A DNA stretch of 64,000 nt from Bacillota bacterium. GTDB taxonomy: Bacteria; Bacillota; Clostridia; Peptostreptococcales; Acidaminobacteraceae. Shown here piece after piece: positions 35,495 through 44,270 of the stretch. Position numbers and translations under genes: made by a program. The stretch lies in assembly GCA_025210655.1 (NCBI GenBank), contig JAOARG010000077.1:79334-143333 (forward strand), read 5' to 3'. The notes under the pieces were generated by a model. The model had not been told where the DNA came from. It searched no databases and was given only the letters and a program-made list of their open reading frames with translations. Each line of letters opens with the position of its first letter. Position 1 is the stretch's first letter.

Positions 35495-36406
35495 ATGCTT
35501 GTTTATATTTTCATAGCTTTTGGTCTTTTCATATTTGTGAATATATGGCTGGTAATTGACATATTGACATCGAGAAATGTAATAGATGAGAGACTAGAGC
35601 AAATAGGTGGGGAAAGAAAATTTGATCATAACAATACTGATAAATCCATTGGTCAAAGGCTTAGAATAATTTTTGTGGAAAAGGGTTATAAATTTATAAC
35701 TAAAATATCTCCAAAAGGATTTATTTCATGGATTAATAGGAAGCTCAATTCCAGTGGAATAGCCTTTAAAAAAGACGGACTTAAGGTATATTACAGTAAA
35801 TTTTTAGTAGTTACTTTTCTTATTCCTATGCTTATGTTTTGGTTATTTCTATATTTAACTGAAAGTGTTAGTAATGCTGTACTTATTACATTTCTTTTTA
35901 TTATGATAAATTTTGTAATACAAATATTTTCCCTTAATAGTATGGCAAGAAGGAGAAAGAGCCGTATGCTTAAGGAGCTACCAGATGTTCTTGATCTTAT
36001 TACAGTAAGTGTTGAGGCTGGTCTTTCCTTTGATGGTGCTGTTGATAGACTTGTAAAAACTCAGGATTCTTATCTTTCCCAGGAATTTTCAGTTCTTCTT
36101 AAACATATAAAGATGGGGAAGAATAGAAAAGAAGCCTTGAGGGAGTTTGCTAAAAGAATTGATATTAGTGAGATTACATCTTTTGTTAGTTCCATTATTC
36201 AAGGGGAGGAGTTAGGGGTTTCCATAGGTAATATTCTTAGAATACAGTCAAAGCAAATTAGGGATAAAACTAGGGAAAGAATCAGGGAAAGATCTATGAA
36301 GGCACCGATTAAAATGCTTTTTCCTATTATATTTTTTATATTTCCTGTAATATTCATTATACTTTTAGGACCGGCACTTATTCAGATTACTAGAATCTTT
36401 ATGTAG
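35495..36406 (+). CDS. tadC: TadC inner-membrane pilus protein
   Basis: About 303 residues with the same layout as TadB: TM helices at the start, near the middle and at the end, T2SSF domain with LPDVLDLITVSVEAGLSFDGAVDRL and FVSSIIQGEELGVSIGNIL. ATG at 35495 has AAGGAGTGATT 5-15 nt upstream; an earlier ATG at 35468 does not. Forms the platform with TadB. Confidence 0.92.
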   Translation: MLVYIFIAFGLFIFVNIWLVIDILTSRNVIDERLEQIGGERKFDHNNTDKSIGQRLRIIFVEKGYKFITKISPKGFISWINRKLNSSGIAFKKDGLKVYYSKFLVVTFLIPMLMFWLFLYLTESVSNAVLITFLFIMINFVIQIFSLNSMARRRKSRMLKELPDVLDLITVSVEAGLSFDGAVDRLVKTQDSYLSQEFSVLLKHIKMGKNRKEALREFAKRIDISEITSFVSSIIQGEELGVSIGNILRIQSKQIRDKTRERIRERSMKAPIKMLFPIIFFIFPVIFIILLGPALIQITRIFM

Positions 36407-36418
36407 GAGAATGATATT

Positions 36419-36724
36419 ATGATGGATTATGATATTGAATATGGCGATACTTTTATGAAAAGATTTAAGGGCTTAATGCTTAGAAGAAATATACCTGATA
36501 ACTATATATTTGTCCTCTATCCATGTAAGCAGGTTCATGGAATGTTCATGCTTAGGGATATTAGTTTGATTGTGTTAAATAAAGAAAAAGTAGTTATAGA
36601 CAAGGTAGAAATCCTTAAACCATGGAGTATTAGTAAACATTATAATTATGGATACTATATGCTTGAGTTGATAGACAGAAAAATATATGAAGCCATATCG
36701 ATAGGGGATAAAGTCGAAATATAA
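36419..36724 (+). CDS. DUF192 (UPF0127) family protein
   Basis: 101 residues. DUF192 hallmarks: FMKRFKGLMLRRNIPDNYIFVL, CKQVHGMFMLRDISLIVLNKE and KPWS. Small beta protein of unknown role, often found near Tad loci in Gram-positive bacteria. The family normally has a signal peptide in Gram-negatives; none here. Last gene of the pilus cluster, 12 nt after tadC. No prepilin peptidase gene accompanies the cluster. Confidence 0.85.
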   Translation: MMDYDIEYGDTFMKRFKGLMLRRNIPDNYIFVLYPCKQVHGMFMLRDISLIVLNKEKVVIDKVEILKPWSISKHYNYGYYMLELIDRKIYEAISIGDKVEI

Positions 36725-36757
36725 TATCGTTTTCACAGAAAAAGTTCGTAAAATCTA

Positions 36758-36786
36758 TTGACATGTATTTCTATAAAAATTATAAT
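36758..36786 (+). promoter_or_regulatory. pflB promoter
   Basis: Perfect consensus TTGACA (36758-36763), 17-nt spacer, TATAAT (36781-36786). Expected start near 36793, leading into the ZTP riboswitch. Output is therefore probably set by the riboswitch. Confidence 0.88.
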
Positions 36787-36850
36787 CTAGATAAATAGAA
36801 ATTGAGAAAAAAGTAGAAAACTTTTGTAATATACATCTGAATTTAAGGTC

Positions 36851-36921
36851 ATGTGCGACTGGCGGAAGTGGAGTTTACCACGGGGAGTGCATGTACTGTA
36901 TGTGAAGTCGACCGCCTGGGC
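36851..36921 (+). ncRNA. ZTP riboswitch (pfl motif)
   Basis: Contains the conserved GCGACTGGCG, the GTGGAGTTTACCACGGGGAG hairpin block and, about 30 nt later, CCGCCTGGGC, which forms the pseudoknot. P1 strands CATGTGC (36850-36856) and GTGCATG (36887-36893) pair with two G-U wobbles. It senses ZMP/ZTP (AICAR derivatives), signalling 10-formyl-THF shortage; formate from pyruvate formate-lyase feeds that pool. Confidence 0.93.
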
Positions 36922-36956
36922 TAAAGTTCTTAGCTCAGGTGGTTTTTAATTTTTTG
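36912..36956 (+). terminator. ZTP riboswitch terminator
   Basis: CCGCCTGGGCTA (36912-36923) pairs with TAGCTCAGGTGG (36931-36942), followed by TTTTTAATTTTTT. The left arm contains the pseudoknot strand of the aptamer, so ligand binding should block terminator formation and switch pflB on. Confidence 0.9.
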
Positions 36957-36968
36957 AGGAGGGATTTC

Positions 36969-39194
36969 ATGAACAGTAATTGGTTTGATTTTAAGGGAGA
37001 AACTTGGAAAGAAAGTGTTAATGTTAGGGATTTTATACAGGAAAATTATGTTGAATATACAGGGGATTCTAGCTTTATGTCGGGTCCTACAGAAAAAACT
37101 AGTAAGCTTTGGAATAAGTGCAAGGAACTAGTTAAGGAAGAAATCGGTGAAGGGAAATACGGTATTGACCTTGAAACGGTGGCTGGTATTGATAATTTTA
37201 GACCAGGTTATATAGATAAGGAAAATGAAGTTATTCTAGGCCTTCAAACAGATAAGCCTTTACAAAGAATAATTAATCCATATGGTGGACTTAGAATGGT
37301 TGAGTCTGTAGTGGAAAGTAAGGGGCTAGAACTTCCAGAGGAGATAAGAGATACTTTCTCAGGAATTAGAAAGACTCACAATGAAGCGGTATTTGGTATG
37401 TACACGGATCAAATGAGAACAGCAAGACATGTTGGTCTTTTAACAGGTCTTCCAGATGCTTATGGTAGAGGTAGGGTCATTGGAGATTATAGAAGAATAA
37501 CTTTATACGGGATTGATTTTCTTATAGAAGATAAGAAAAGAGAGTCTGCTGAAATCACTGATTTTACAAGTGAAAAGAACATGAGACTTAGGGAAGAAAT
37601 TAAGGAGCAAATTAATGCCCTTCATGAAATAAAATCCATGGGCCTAAAATACGGTATAGATATGTCAAATCCAGCTAAGGATGCAAGGGAAGCAGTTCAG
37701 TTCATATACTTCTCATATCTTGCAGGTGCTAAGGAATCAAATGGTGCCGCTATGTCCTTAGGAAGAATAAGCACATTTATGGATATTTTCATTGATAGGG
37801 ACTTAAGAAATGGAAAAATAAATGAAGATCAGGCCCAAGAGCTTGTTGATCAATTTGTAATAAAGCTTAGAATGATAAGACATTTAAGAACTGAAGAGTA
37901 TGATCAACTATTTGCAGGGGATCCTACTTGGATAACAGAATGTCTTGGTGGTGTTGGTGTAGATGGTAGAAGTCTTGTAACTAAGACATCATTTAGATTC
38001 CTTAATACTCTTGATACGATAGATCCTTCTCCAGAACCAAATATGACAGTTCTTTGGAGTAATGATTTACCTAACAATTTCAAAAGATATGTATCGGAAA
38101 TGTCAATTAAGACATCTTCTATTCAATATGAAAATGATGATATAATGAGACCTATTTATGGGGATGATTATGGTATTGCTTGTTGTGTATCAGCTATGAA
38201 AATCGGAAAGCAGTCCCAATTCTTTGGAGCAAGATGTAATCTAGCTAAGGCATTATTATATTCAATAAACGGTGGATATGATGAGACTTATGGTACTAAA
38301 GTTTTATGTGGTGTACCTAAGATGGAAGGTGAAGAACTTACTTATGAAAAAGTAATGGAAAACTTCGACCTTGTACTGGATAAAATATCAAAATTATATG
38401 TTGATACTATGAATATCATTCACTTTTCCCATGATAAGTATGCCTATGAAAGGGCTCAGTTTGCCCTTCATGATAGGGATGTTCAGAGATTTATGGCGTT
38501 TGGCGTTGCAGGACTTTCCGTTGTAGTAGATTCCCTTAGTGCAATAAAGCATGGGGATGTTAAGGCTATTAGGGAAAATGGTATTGCAAAGGAATTTATT
38601 ACTGATGATAACTATCCAAAATTCGGAAATGACGATGACAGGGTAGATGAAATAGCTGTTGATGTAATGAACAGATTTATAACAAAGCTTAGAAAACACA
38701 AAACATATAGGGATGCAGTACATACTATATCGGTACTTACTATTACATCCAATGTAGTTTATGGAAAGAAAACAGGTTCTACACCTGATGGTAGAAAAGC
38801 TGGAGTAGCATTTGCACCAGGAGCAAATCCTATGCACAATAGGGATACATCTGGAGCTTTGGCTTCCCTGAATTCAGTATCAAAGATACCTTATGAGAAT
38901 GTATGCCAAGATGGTGTTTCAAACACATTCACAATTATACCTGATGGACTAGGTAGAGAAAATGATAGAATAGACAATCTTAAGGGAATTTTAGATGGAT
39001 ATTTTATGAGTGGTGGACATCACTTAAATGTAAATGTTCTTGATAAAAAAATGCTTTTAGATGCAGTTGAGTATCCTGAAAAGTATCCTCTTTTAACAAT
39101 CAGGGTATCTGGATATGCAGTACATTTTAATAGACTTACTTTAGAGCAGAAAAAAGAAGTAATATCTAGAACCTTCCATGAGAAAATAGCATAG
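36969..39194 (+). CDS. pflB: Formate C-acetyltransferase (pyruvate formate-lyase) PflB
   Basis: 741-residue glycyl radical enzyme splitting pyruvate + CoA to acetyl-CoA and formate under anaerobiosis. The adjacent catalytic cysteines are in [13 protein letters not shown], and the C-terminal glycyl radical motif is [12 protein letters not shown]-specific N-terminal regions are present, arguing against other glycyl radical enzymes. ATG at 36969 has GAGGAGGG upstream. Its activase gene follows 34 nt later. Confidence 0.97.
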   Translation: MNSNWFDFKGETWKESVNVRDFIQENYVEYTGDSSFMSGPTEKTSKLWNKCKELVKEEIGEGKYGIDLETVAGIDNFRPGYIDKENEVILGLQTDKPLQRIINPYGGLRMVESVVESKGLELPEEIRDTFSGIRKTHNEAVFGMYTDQMRTARHVGLLTGLPDAYGRGRVIGDYRRITLYGIDFLIEDKKRESAEITDFTSEKNMRLREEIKEQINALHEIKSMGLKYGIDMSNPAKDAREAVQFIYFSYLAGAKESNGAAMSLGRISTFMDIFIDRDLRNGKINEDQAQELVDQFVIKLRMIRHLRTEEYDQLFAGDPTWITECLGGVGVDGRSLVTKTSFRFLNTLDTIDPSPEPNMTVLWSNDLPNNFKRYVSEMSIKTSSIQYENDDIMRPIYGDDYGIACCVSAMKIGKQSQFFGARCNLAKALLYSINGGYDETYGTKVLCGVPKMEGEELTYEKVMENFDLVLDKISKLYVDTMNIIHFSHDKYAYERAQFALHDRDVQRFMAFGVAGLSVVVDSLSAIKHGDVKAIRENGIAKEFITDDNYPKFGNDDDRVDEIAVDVMNRFITKLRKHKTYRDAVHTISVLTITSNVVYGKKTGSTPDGRKAGVAFAPGANPMHNRDTSGALASLNSVSKIPYENVCQDGVSNTFTIIPDGLGRENDRIDNLKGILDGYFMSGGHHLNVNVLDKKMLLDAVEYPEKYPLLTIRVSGYAVHFNRLTLEQKKEVISRTFHEKIA

Positions 39195-39228
39195 CACTGT
39201 TAAAAAAATAACGAAAAGAGGTGTGAAA

Positions 39229-39933
39229 ATGCAAGGACGTATACATTCATTTGAATCAATGGGCCTACATGATGGACCCGGAATAAGATCCGTAGTTTTT
39301 CTTAAAGGATGTCCCTTGAGATGTTCCTATTGTCATAATCCTGATACTTGGGTTGAAACTGATGGTGACAAAATATCTTCAGATGAGCTTTTGAATAAGG
39401 TGAAGAGATTTGCCCATTATCATAAAAGTTCTGGAGGTGGGGTAACTGTTTCCGGTGGAGAGCCACTTCTTCAAGGAAAATTTCTTAAGGACTTCTTCAA
39501 AAAATGTAAAGATGAAGGTATTCATACTGCACTTGATACTTCTGGAGTTGGATTAAAAGAAAAATACAATGAACTACTAGATTATACGGATTTAATAATT
39601 CTCGATATTAAGCACTGGAATCCTGATGGATATCTTGATATAACCGGGATTTCTATGGATGCGTTTAATGATTTTATCAATACTATAAAAGTAAAATATA
39701 AGGGAGATATTTGGATAAGACACGTGGTTGTGCCAGGTATTTCAGATGATAAAAAGAGCATTGAAGAATTAGAAAAATATATAAATGATTTGGGTTTAAG
39801 AAATGTTAAGAAGCTTGAACTTTTACCCTTTCATAACATGGCAAAAGAGAAATATGATAAATTAAATATCGATTATACTTTTAAAGATGTCAAAGCACTT
39901 GAGTATGATTATGTAAACAGCTTACTAGGATAA
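39229..39933 (+). CDS. pflA: Pyruvate formate-lyase activating enzyme PflA
   Basis: 234-residue radical SAM enzyme that installs the glycyl radical on PflB. [4Fe-4S] motif CPLRCSYCHNPDTW (CxxxCxxC), upstream ESMGLHDGPGIRSVVFLKG, SGGEPLLQ for SAM binding, and C-terminal LLPFHNMAKEKYDKL. ATG at 39229 is used, with AAAAGAGGTG upstream. Oxygen-sensitive reaction, consistent with an anaerobe. Confidence 0.97.
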   Translation: MQGRIHSFESMGLHDGPGIRSVVFLKGCPLRCSYCHNPDTWVETDGDKISSDELLNKVKRFAHYHKSSGGGVTVSGGEPLLQGKFLKDFFKKCKDEGIHTALDTSGVGLKEKYNELLDYTDLIILDIKHWNPDGYLDITGISMDAFNDFINTIKVKYKGDIWIRHVVVPGISDDKKSIEELEKYINDLGLRNVKKLELLPFHNMAKEKYDKLNIDYTFKDVKALEYDYVNSLLG

Positions 39934-39946
39934 TTTTCGTTCTGTA

Positions 39947-40006
39947 AAAAGGGAAGGATTTTGTAAAATTAATTTACAAGATGCTTCCCTTTTAGTTTTT
40001 TTTTTT
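39947..40006 (+). terminator. pfl operon terminator
   Basis: AAAAGGGAAG/CTTCCCTTTT outer stem with an inner TGTAAA/TTTACA stem and a run of more than ten Ts. Confidence 0.88.
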
Positions 40007-40097
40007 ATACAATGATAATAAGAAAGGGAAATAGTATGTTAATTTTTTAACTTGTTGTGTATAATAGAGTTGACTATTATTAATTGGAAGTGATTAA

Positions 40098-40649
40098 ATG
40101 GCAAAAGTTTATTTCTTAAGACATGGAAGTTTCAAAAGTATTCCCAACAATGAATTTGGAGGGAAGTTGACTAGCGTAGGTAGAAGTAAAGCTAAGAAAG
40201 TACATAATTTATTGAAAGAAAAGGGCGTAGACAGTATCTATTCAAGTCCCTGCTTGTGGACTATAGAAACTGTTGAAGAATTAGCTATGACACTTGATAA
40301 GGAAATTAATATTGTTGATGATTTCAATGAAAGGCTTCTTTCAGGAAGTCAGGCTGATTATGATAGGGATATGATAGAAAAACTATGGAGCGATTGGGAT
40401 TTTTCCTTTGAAGGTGGAGAGTCAAATTTTATTGCCCAGAGTAGGGCTGTAAAGCAACTTGATACTATACTTAAAGAGAGTAAGGATGAAACCTTTGTAG
40501 TGTCGACCCATGGTCATTTGATTACCCTTATACTTAACCATTTTGACAAGAGAATTGGATATGAGTTTTGCAATGCCTTAAAGGAACCGGATCTTATTTA
40601 TGCAGAGTTTGAAGAAGGTAAGATGACGGATTTTAGAAGGATGATATGA
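40098..40649 (+). CDS. Histidine phosphatase family (phosphoglycerate-mutase-like) protein
   Basis: 183-residue soluble protein. Catalytic RHG motif in VYFLRHGSFKS, the SIYSSPCLWTIETVEEL segment (usually SSPLxRAxxTA; here the Arg is replaced, reading PCLWTIET), acid GGESNF and the second His in VVSTHGHLITLIL. Likely a small-molecule phosphatase; substrate unknown. Overlaps the DJ-1-like gene by 4 nt, so the two are coupled. Confidence 0.85.
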   Translation: MAKVYFLRHGSFKSIPNNEFGGKLTSVGRSKAKKVHNLLKEKGVDSIYSSPCLWTIETVEELAMTLDKEINIVDDFNERLLSGSQADYDRDMIEKLWSDWDFSFEGGESNFIAQSRAVKQLDTILKESKDETFVVSTHGHLITLILNHFDKRIGYEFCNALKEPDLIYAEFEEGKMTDFRRMI

Positions 40650-41161
40650 TGGAAAAAAAGAAATTAATTGGCACCTACTTGTTTGATGGTTTTGATATTC
40701 AAGGGGTGGAGATGTTAATAAGGGAATTGATGGTAATTGATAAGGCTTGGTATCCAGTATATTTTTCGGATATTGAGTCAAACTTAAGCTCAAGTACAAA
40801 TCTCAGGGTGATTCCTGACTATTCAGCATTCTCAGTTCCGGATTTGGATTTGATGATATTGCCTGATATTAAAGGAAATACTAGATTTCTGAGTGACAGT
40901 TTTCTACTTAGAAGACTAAAAAAACATATTGAAAAAGGTAAGAAAGTAATAGCCATTGCTGGTGGAATCAAGATGATTTCTACAATAATTGATGATAGAA
41001 ATATCGCTGCATCAGGAATTCTTGCCATGGAGTTAGAGTTTATTAATTCAAATCTACATATAGAAAAGGGAAGTCCTATAGTAATTGACGGTAACATTTG
41101 CACCCTTCTTGATGAGGGGAAATTATGTGATAATTTAGTAAAAATAATAGATTGGATATAA
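40646..41161 (+). CDS. DJ-1/PfpI-like protein without the usual catalytic cysteine
   Basis: 171 residues with the class-I glutamine-amidotransferase-like fold order: N-terminal LIGTYLFDGFDIQGVEM, a middle PDYSAFSVPDLDLMILPD and KHIEKGKKVIAIAGGIKMISTI, where the nucleophile elbow normally reads AxCxG. The elbow here reads AIAGG, so Cys is absent and ordinary DJ-1/PfpI chemistry is unlikely. Might be a binding or structural partner of the overlapping phosphatase. Assignment by fold pattern, moderate. Confidence 0.65.
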   Translation: MMEKKKLIGTYLFDGFDIQGVEMLIRELMVIDKAWYPVYFSDIESNLSSSTNLRVIPDYSAFSVPDLDLMILPDIKGNTRFLSDSFLLRRLKKHIEKGKKVIAIAGGIKMISTIIDDRNIAASGILAMELEFINSNLHIEKGSPIVIDGNICTLLDEGKLCDNLVKIIDWI

Positions 41162-41164
41162 AGG

Positions 41165-41197
41165 GTATGTTTGAATTATTTCAAATGTACTTTTTTA
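41165..41197 (+). terminator. Terminator after the DJ-1-like gene
   Basis: GTATGTTTGAA pairs with TTCAAATGTAC (two G-U pairs), followed by TTTTTTATTTTTT. Confidence 0.75.
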
Positions 41198-41286
41198 TTT
41201 TTTGAAAAGGTACTTAAAATTTTAAAGAATGCGTATATATATAATAAGTATAGTGAAAAAATTTAATTATCGGTAATTGAACTATT

Positions 41287-41348
41287 GGACTTTGGGGTAT
41301 TGATTGAAATAATACAGAGTGTATTTTTCGAAATATTCTCCGAAGTCC
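41287..41348 (+). ncRNA. Candidate three-way-junction leader RNA
   Basis: In the 244-nt gap before the GNAT gene, GGACTTTG (41287-41294) pairs with CGAAGTCC (41341-41348), enclosing hairpin GTATT/AATAC (41297-41315) and hairpin 41317-41340 closed by a TTCG loop. The result is a compact 62-nt three-way junction about 58 nt before the start codon. Not a match to any riboswitch I know; the purine riboswitch has the same topology but its conserved bases are absent. Confidence 0.5.
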
Positions 41349-41405
41349 TATTTTGTGGTATTCTTAATATGTAAATCATGATGATTGTCTAAGGGAGGAA
41401 TAATA

Positions 41406-42194
41406 ATGATTCAAGAATTAAATTTTAACGATGTTGACAATATTAAATTGCTAGGTAAACTCCTTGACAAGGATCTTGGAAGAAACTACTTTATTAAGTT
41501 AGGGCTACTTGATATGAATTACTTTGATAAGATATGGATGGTTTTTGATGGCGATCTTATGGTTGGAGGTATATTTTTAAGAAAATCAGGAAACCTTCAA
41601 GTGTACATAGAAGAAAATGAAAAGATTATCGCTGAAATAGCTAAGTTCTTGCAAGGGAAAAACTATTTCAAGATGATAATATCAAGACATAGATTTGAAA
41701 CCTTTATGGATATTATGAAGTTCGGTTATTTTGTGAAGGGTACAGAAATTAGTAAGTTTGAGGCTAATAAATCAAAAAAACAAAGAAAGCTTCCTGAAGA
41801 AATGAAAATAAGAAAAATGGAACTTTCTGATGTGGATGAGGTAATTAATTTATATAAACACTCATTTAAAGGTTTTTCAAGCAAGGAAAGAATTATAGAA
41901 AGATTAGAAACAGGTGCAGGTAGAGGATTTGTAGTAGAAAATAGTGAAAATGCAATAGTGGCTGTTGCTCAAACTGATTTTGAAGAAGAAAAGCAATGTG
42001 TAATCGTTGGAGTGGCTACAGATAGACAAGTAAGGAGAAAGGGCATTGCTTCCATACTGGTTGATTATCTTATCAAGGAGTTAAAGTCAGAAAATAAGGA
42101 TATATATATTCAGTATGAGGAAAAAATGGTAGGGAAGTTTTACGAAAAACTTGGTTTCGTAAAGATTGACCAACTATATGATGTATATAAATAA
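41406..42194 (+). CDS. GNAT-family N-acetyltransferase
   Basis: 262 residues. Residues ~1-125 form a divergent N-terminal acetyltransferase-like domain; ~130-262 a typical GNAT domain: MKIRKMELSDVDEVINLYKHSF, then CVIVGVATDRQVRRKGIASILVDYLIKEL (acetyl-CoA pyrophosphate loop RRKGIA) and KMVGKFYEKLGFVKI. Substrate unknown. ATG at 41406 has AAGGGAGG 7 nt upstream. Confidence 0.88.
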   Translation: MIQELNFNDVDNIKLLGKLLDKDLGRNYFIKLGLLDMNYFDKIWMVFDGDLMVGGIFLRKSGNLQVYIEENEKIIAEIAKFLQGKNYFKMIISRHRFETFMDIMKFGYFVKGTEISKFEANKSKKQRKLPEEMKIRKMELSDVDEVINLYKHSFKGFSSKERIIERLETGAGRGFVVENSENAIVAVAQTDFEEEKQCVIVGVATDRQVRRKGIASILVDYLIKELKSENKDIYIQYEEKMVGKFYEKLGFVKIDQLYDVYK

Positions 42195-42202
42195 AACTAA
42201 AT

Positions 42203-42235
42203 GGAGGCCTTAGGCCTCCGTTATTATTTTTTGAA
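42203..42235. terminator. Bidirectional terminator between GNAT and cyclase genes
   Basis: GGAGGCC/GGCCTCC stem with TTA loop followed by GTTATTATTTTTT; separates convergent genes. The cyclase stop codon lies within the tail. Confidence 0.75.
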
Positions 42236-42868
42236 AAGATAGGCTGTGATTGGCACAGCTTCAACATCTAGAATTGGCACAGGAGAAATAAATAAAGTAA
42301 ATTCACCAGTGCTTACTTTAGAAAGTTCAAGCCCCTCCATAATTAAAATATCATTTGAAAGAAGTAAGTGGTGTGTTTGGTGCATAGCCTGATTTCTTTC
42401 TATACCTAGGGAATCAATACCAACTAGCTTTACTTTTTTATCAAGTAGATATTTTGCACCATCCTCAGTAAGATATGGAAAATCTATTGGGGATGAATCA
42501 GATTTGGAGAATGAACTTTTAAAAATAACAACCTTTTCTTCAGGAACATCAAAACTTGAAAGTACATCTTTATTAATTTTTTGGATTTCATCATCGACTT
42601 CAAGTACAATTGCATCATGGAAGTATGTCCAACTCATTAAATAATCAGATGAAGTTTTTCCGTCTGAAGAAATATGTCTTGGAAAATCAATGTGGCTACC
42701 TGTGTGTAGATTCATTTTGATAGTACTTTCAGATAGATATGAAGGATCTTCCCTGACAGAACCCTTAATAAGAGGTTTCTTTTCAGGTCTATTTTTATAA
42801 GTTTTCATATCTTCCCTTATTGCCATGGAGATATTTATCATTTTACTAGAGTCTAGTCTAAAAACCAT
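42224..42868 (-). CDS. Cyclase family (kynurenine-formamidase-like) metal-dependent hydrolase
   Basis: 214 residues. Metal-binding motif HTGSHIDFPRH (residues ~55-65) is the signature of the cyclase/arylformamidase family; VGIDSLGIERNQAMHQTHHLLLSNDILIMEGLEL supplies further ligands. Known relatives hydrolyse N-formylkynurenine or cyclic intermediates; the substrate here is unknown. The start at 42868 uses a GGAGGTGG site and overlaps the end of zwf by 16 nt, making it the third gene of gnd-zwf-cyclase. Its link to the pentose phosphate pathway is unexplained. Confidence 0.82.
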   Translation of the reverse strand: MVFRLDSSKMINISMAIREDMKTYKNRPEKKPLIKGSVREDPSYLSESTIKMNLHTGSHIDFPRHISSDGKTSSDYLMSWTYFHDAIVLEVDDEIQKINKDVLSSFDVPEEKVVIFKSSFSKSDSSPIDFPYLTEDGAKYLLDKKVKLVGIDSLGIERNQAMHQTHHLLLSNDILIMEGLELSKVSTGEFTLFISPVPILDVEAVPITAYLFKK

Positions 42869-44253
42869 TTGCCACCTCCAATTAGTTTCGTACTTTCCTT
42901 AATGTCCTCAACACCCCTAGGATATTTTAGAAGTGCTTTTCTACGGGATTCACATGATTTAGTTATAGAGTCAATAAAAGTCCAAGAATATTTGATTTCT
43001 TCCCAACTTGCAAACAAAGTTTTATCTCTGTTAAGACAGTCGAATAGAAGTTTTTCATATGCTTCAGGAGAACTGTAATTTGTATTGCAAGTTTGACAGT
43101 AATCAAGACTTACAGTAGATACATCATTATTTCCAGGTACCTTTGAGTTTATCCTAAGGTAAACCCCTTCAGTAGGTTGAATTTTAAAAGCCAACAGATT
43201 GTTTTCAACATTATCATTATTAAAGAAACAGTCTTTAGAAGTATCTTTTTTAAATGTAATCAAAACTTCTGCTTTTTTCTCACTCATATGTTTTCCCGTC
43301 ATGAGATAAATAGGTACACCTTTCCATTTATCAGTAAGAATTTCAGTCTTAAGGGCCACATATGTTTCAGTTTCAGATTTAACTGGATAACCATCATATT
43401 GACCAAAGACTACATCACTTCTTATGGAATCAGGTGTAAAGGTTTTGAGATTCTTAAGGATGTTCAGTTTTTCCTTTTTTAAAGACTCAGTAGTGATTTC
43501 AAAAGGTCTTTCAAGAGTAAGGAAAGAAAGAATTTGAAGAAGATGATTTTGTACCATATCCCTCAAAGCACCAACAGAATCATAATAATTAATACGCTCT
43601 TCTACACCAATATTTTCAGATATGGCTATTTTAATATTATCAATAGAATCCTTAGACCAATTATTTCTGAAAAGTTGATTAGTAAATCTCATAGTTAAGA
43701 TATTTTGAATCATTTCCTTGCCTAAATAATGATCAATTCTATATATATCGTTTTTATCAAAAGCCTTCTCAAGCTGTTCGTTGAAGTACTCAGCACTTTT
43801 AAGGTCGCTACCAAAAGGTTTCTCAATAAGAACCCTTTGATGGTTCTTTTGATTGTTTTTATAGTACATAGAAAGATTGTTAGATATTACTTCAAAATAG
43901 GAAGGGGGAGTGGCAAAGTAGAAAACTCTATTATCCCCCTTGATTTCCTCACCTAATTTTTTATTTAAAACATCTAAATCCTTGTATTTAGAAGAATCAT
44001 CAAAGTTCATTTCATAGTAAGTGATTTTCTCCAGAAAATCATCAAGCTGTTTATCCCTAGAAGAAAACTTAGTATCCTCCATTAAAAAGTTAACATATTG
44101 ATTTTTAGTATAATTCCTTCTGCCTATAGATATTACCTTAAAGTTTTCTGGAAGCATATCCTTTTTATATAGATTGTATAAAGCAGGTAGAAGTTTTTTC
44201 TTTGCTAGATCACCAGTACCACCGAAAATATTAAAAATAAAGGAATTAATCAA
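42853..44253 (-). CDS. zwf: Glucose-6-phosphate 1-dehydrogenase Zwf
   Basis: 466-residue enzyme oxidising glucose-6-phosphate to 6-phosphogluconolactone with NAD(P)+. N-terminal nucleotide-binding FGGTGDLAKKKLLPALYNL, substrate-binding motif RIDHYLGKEMIQN with catalytic base, and FRNNWSKDSIDNIKI. The lactonase gene is not seen nearby. It follows gnd by 17 nt. Confidence 0.95.
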   Translation of the reverse strand: MINSFIFNIFGGTGDLAKKKLLPALYNLYKKDMLPENFKVISIGRRNYTKNQYVNFLMEDTKFSSRDKQLDDFLEKITYYEMNFDDSSKYKDLDVLNKKLGEEIKGDNRVFYFATPPSYFEVISNNLSMYYKNNQKNHQRVLIEKPFGSDLKSAEYFNEQLEKAFDKNDIYRIDHYLGKEMIQNILTMRFTNQLFRNNWSKDSIDNIKIAISENIGVEERINYYDSVGALRDMVQNHLLQILSFLTLERPFEITTESLKKEKLNILKNLKTFTPDSIRSDVVFGQYDGYPVKSETETYVALKTEILTDKWKGVPIYLMTGKHMSEKKAEVLITFKKDTSKDCFFNNDNVENNLLAFKIQPTEGVYLRINSKVPGNNDVSTVSLDYCQTCNTNYSSPEAYEKLLFDCLNRDKTLFASWEEIKYSWTFIDSITKSCESRRKALLKYPRGVEDIKESTKLIGGGKWFLD

Positions 44254-44270
44254 TCATATCACCCCGTGTA

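Noticed and set aside
41287..41348. Purine riboswitch
   Set aside because: Topology is similar but the conserved junction and kissing-loop bases are missing and the downstream gene is an acetyltransferase.
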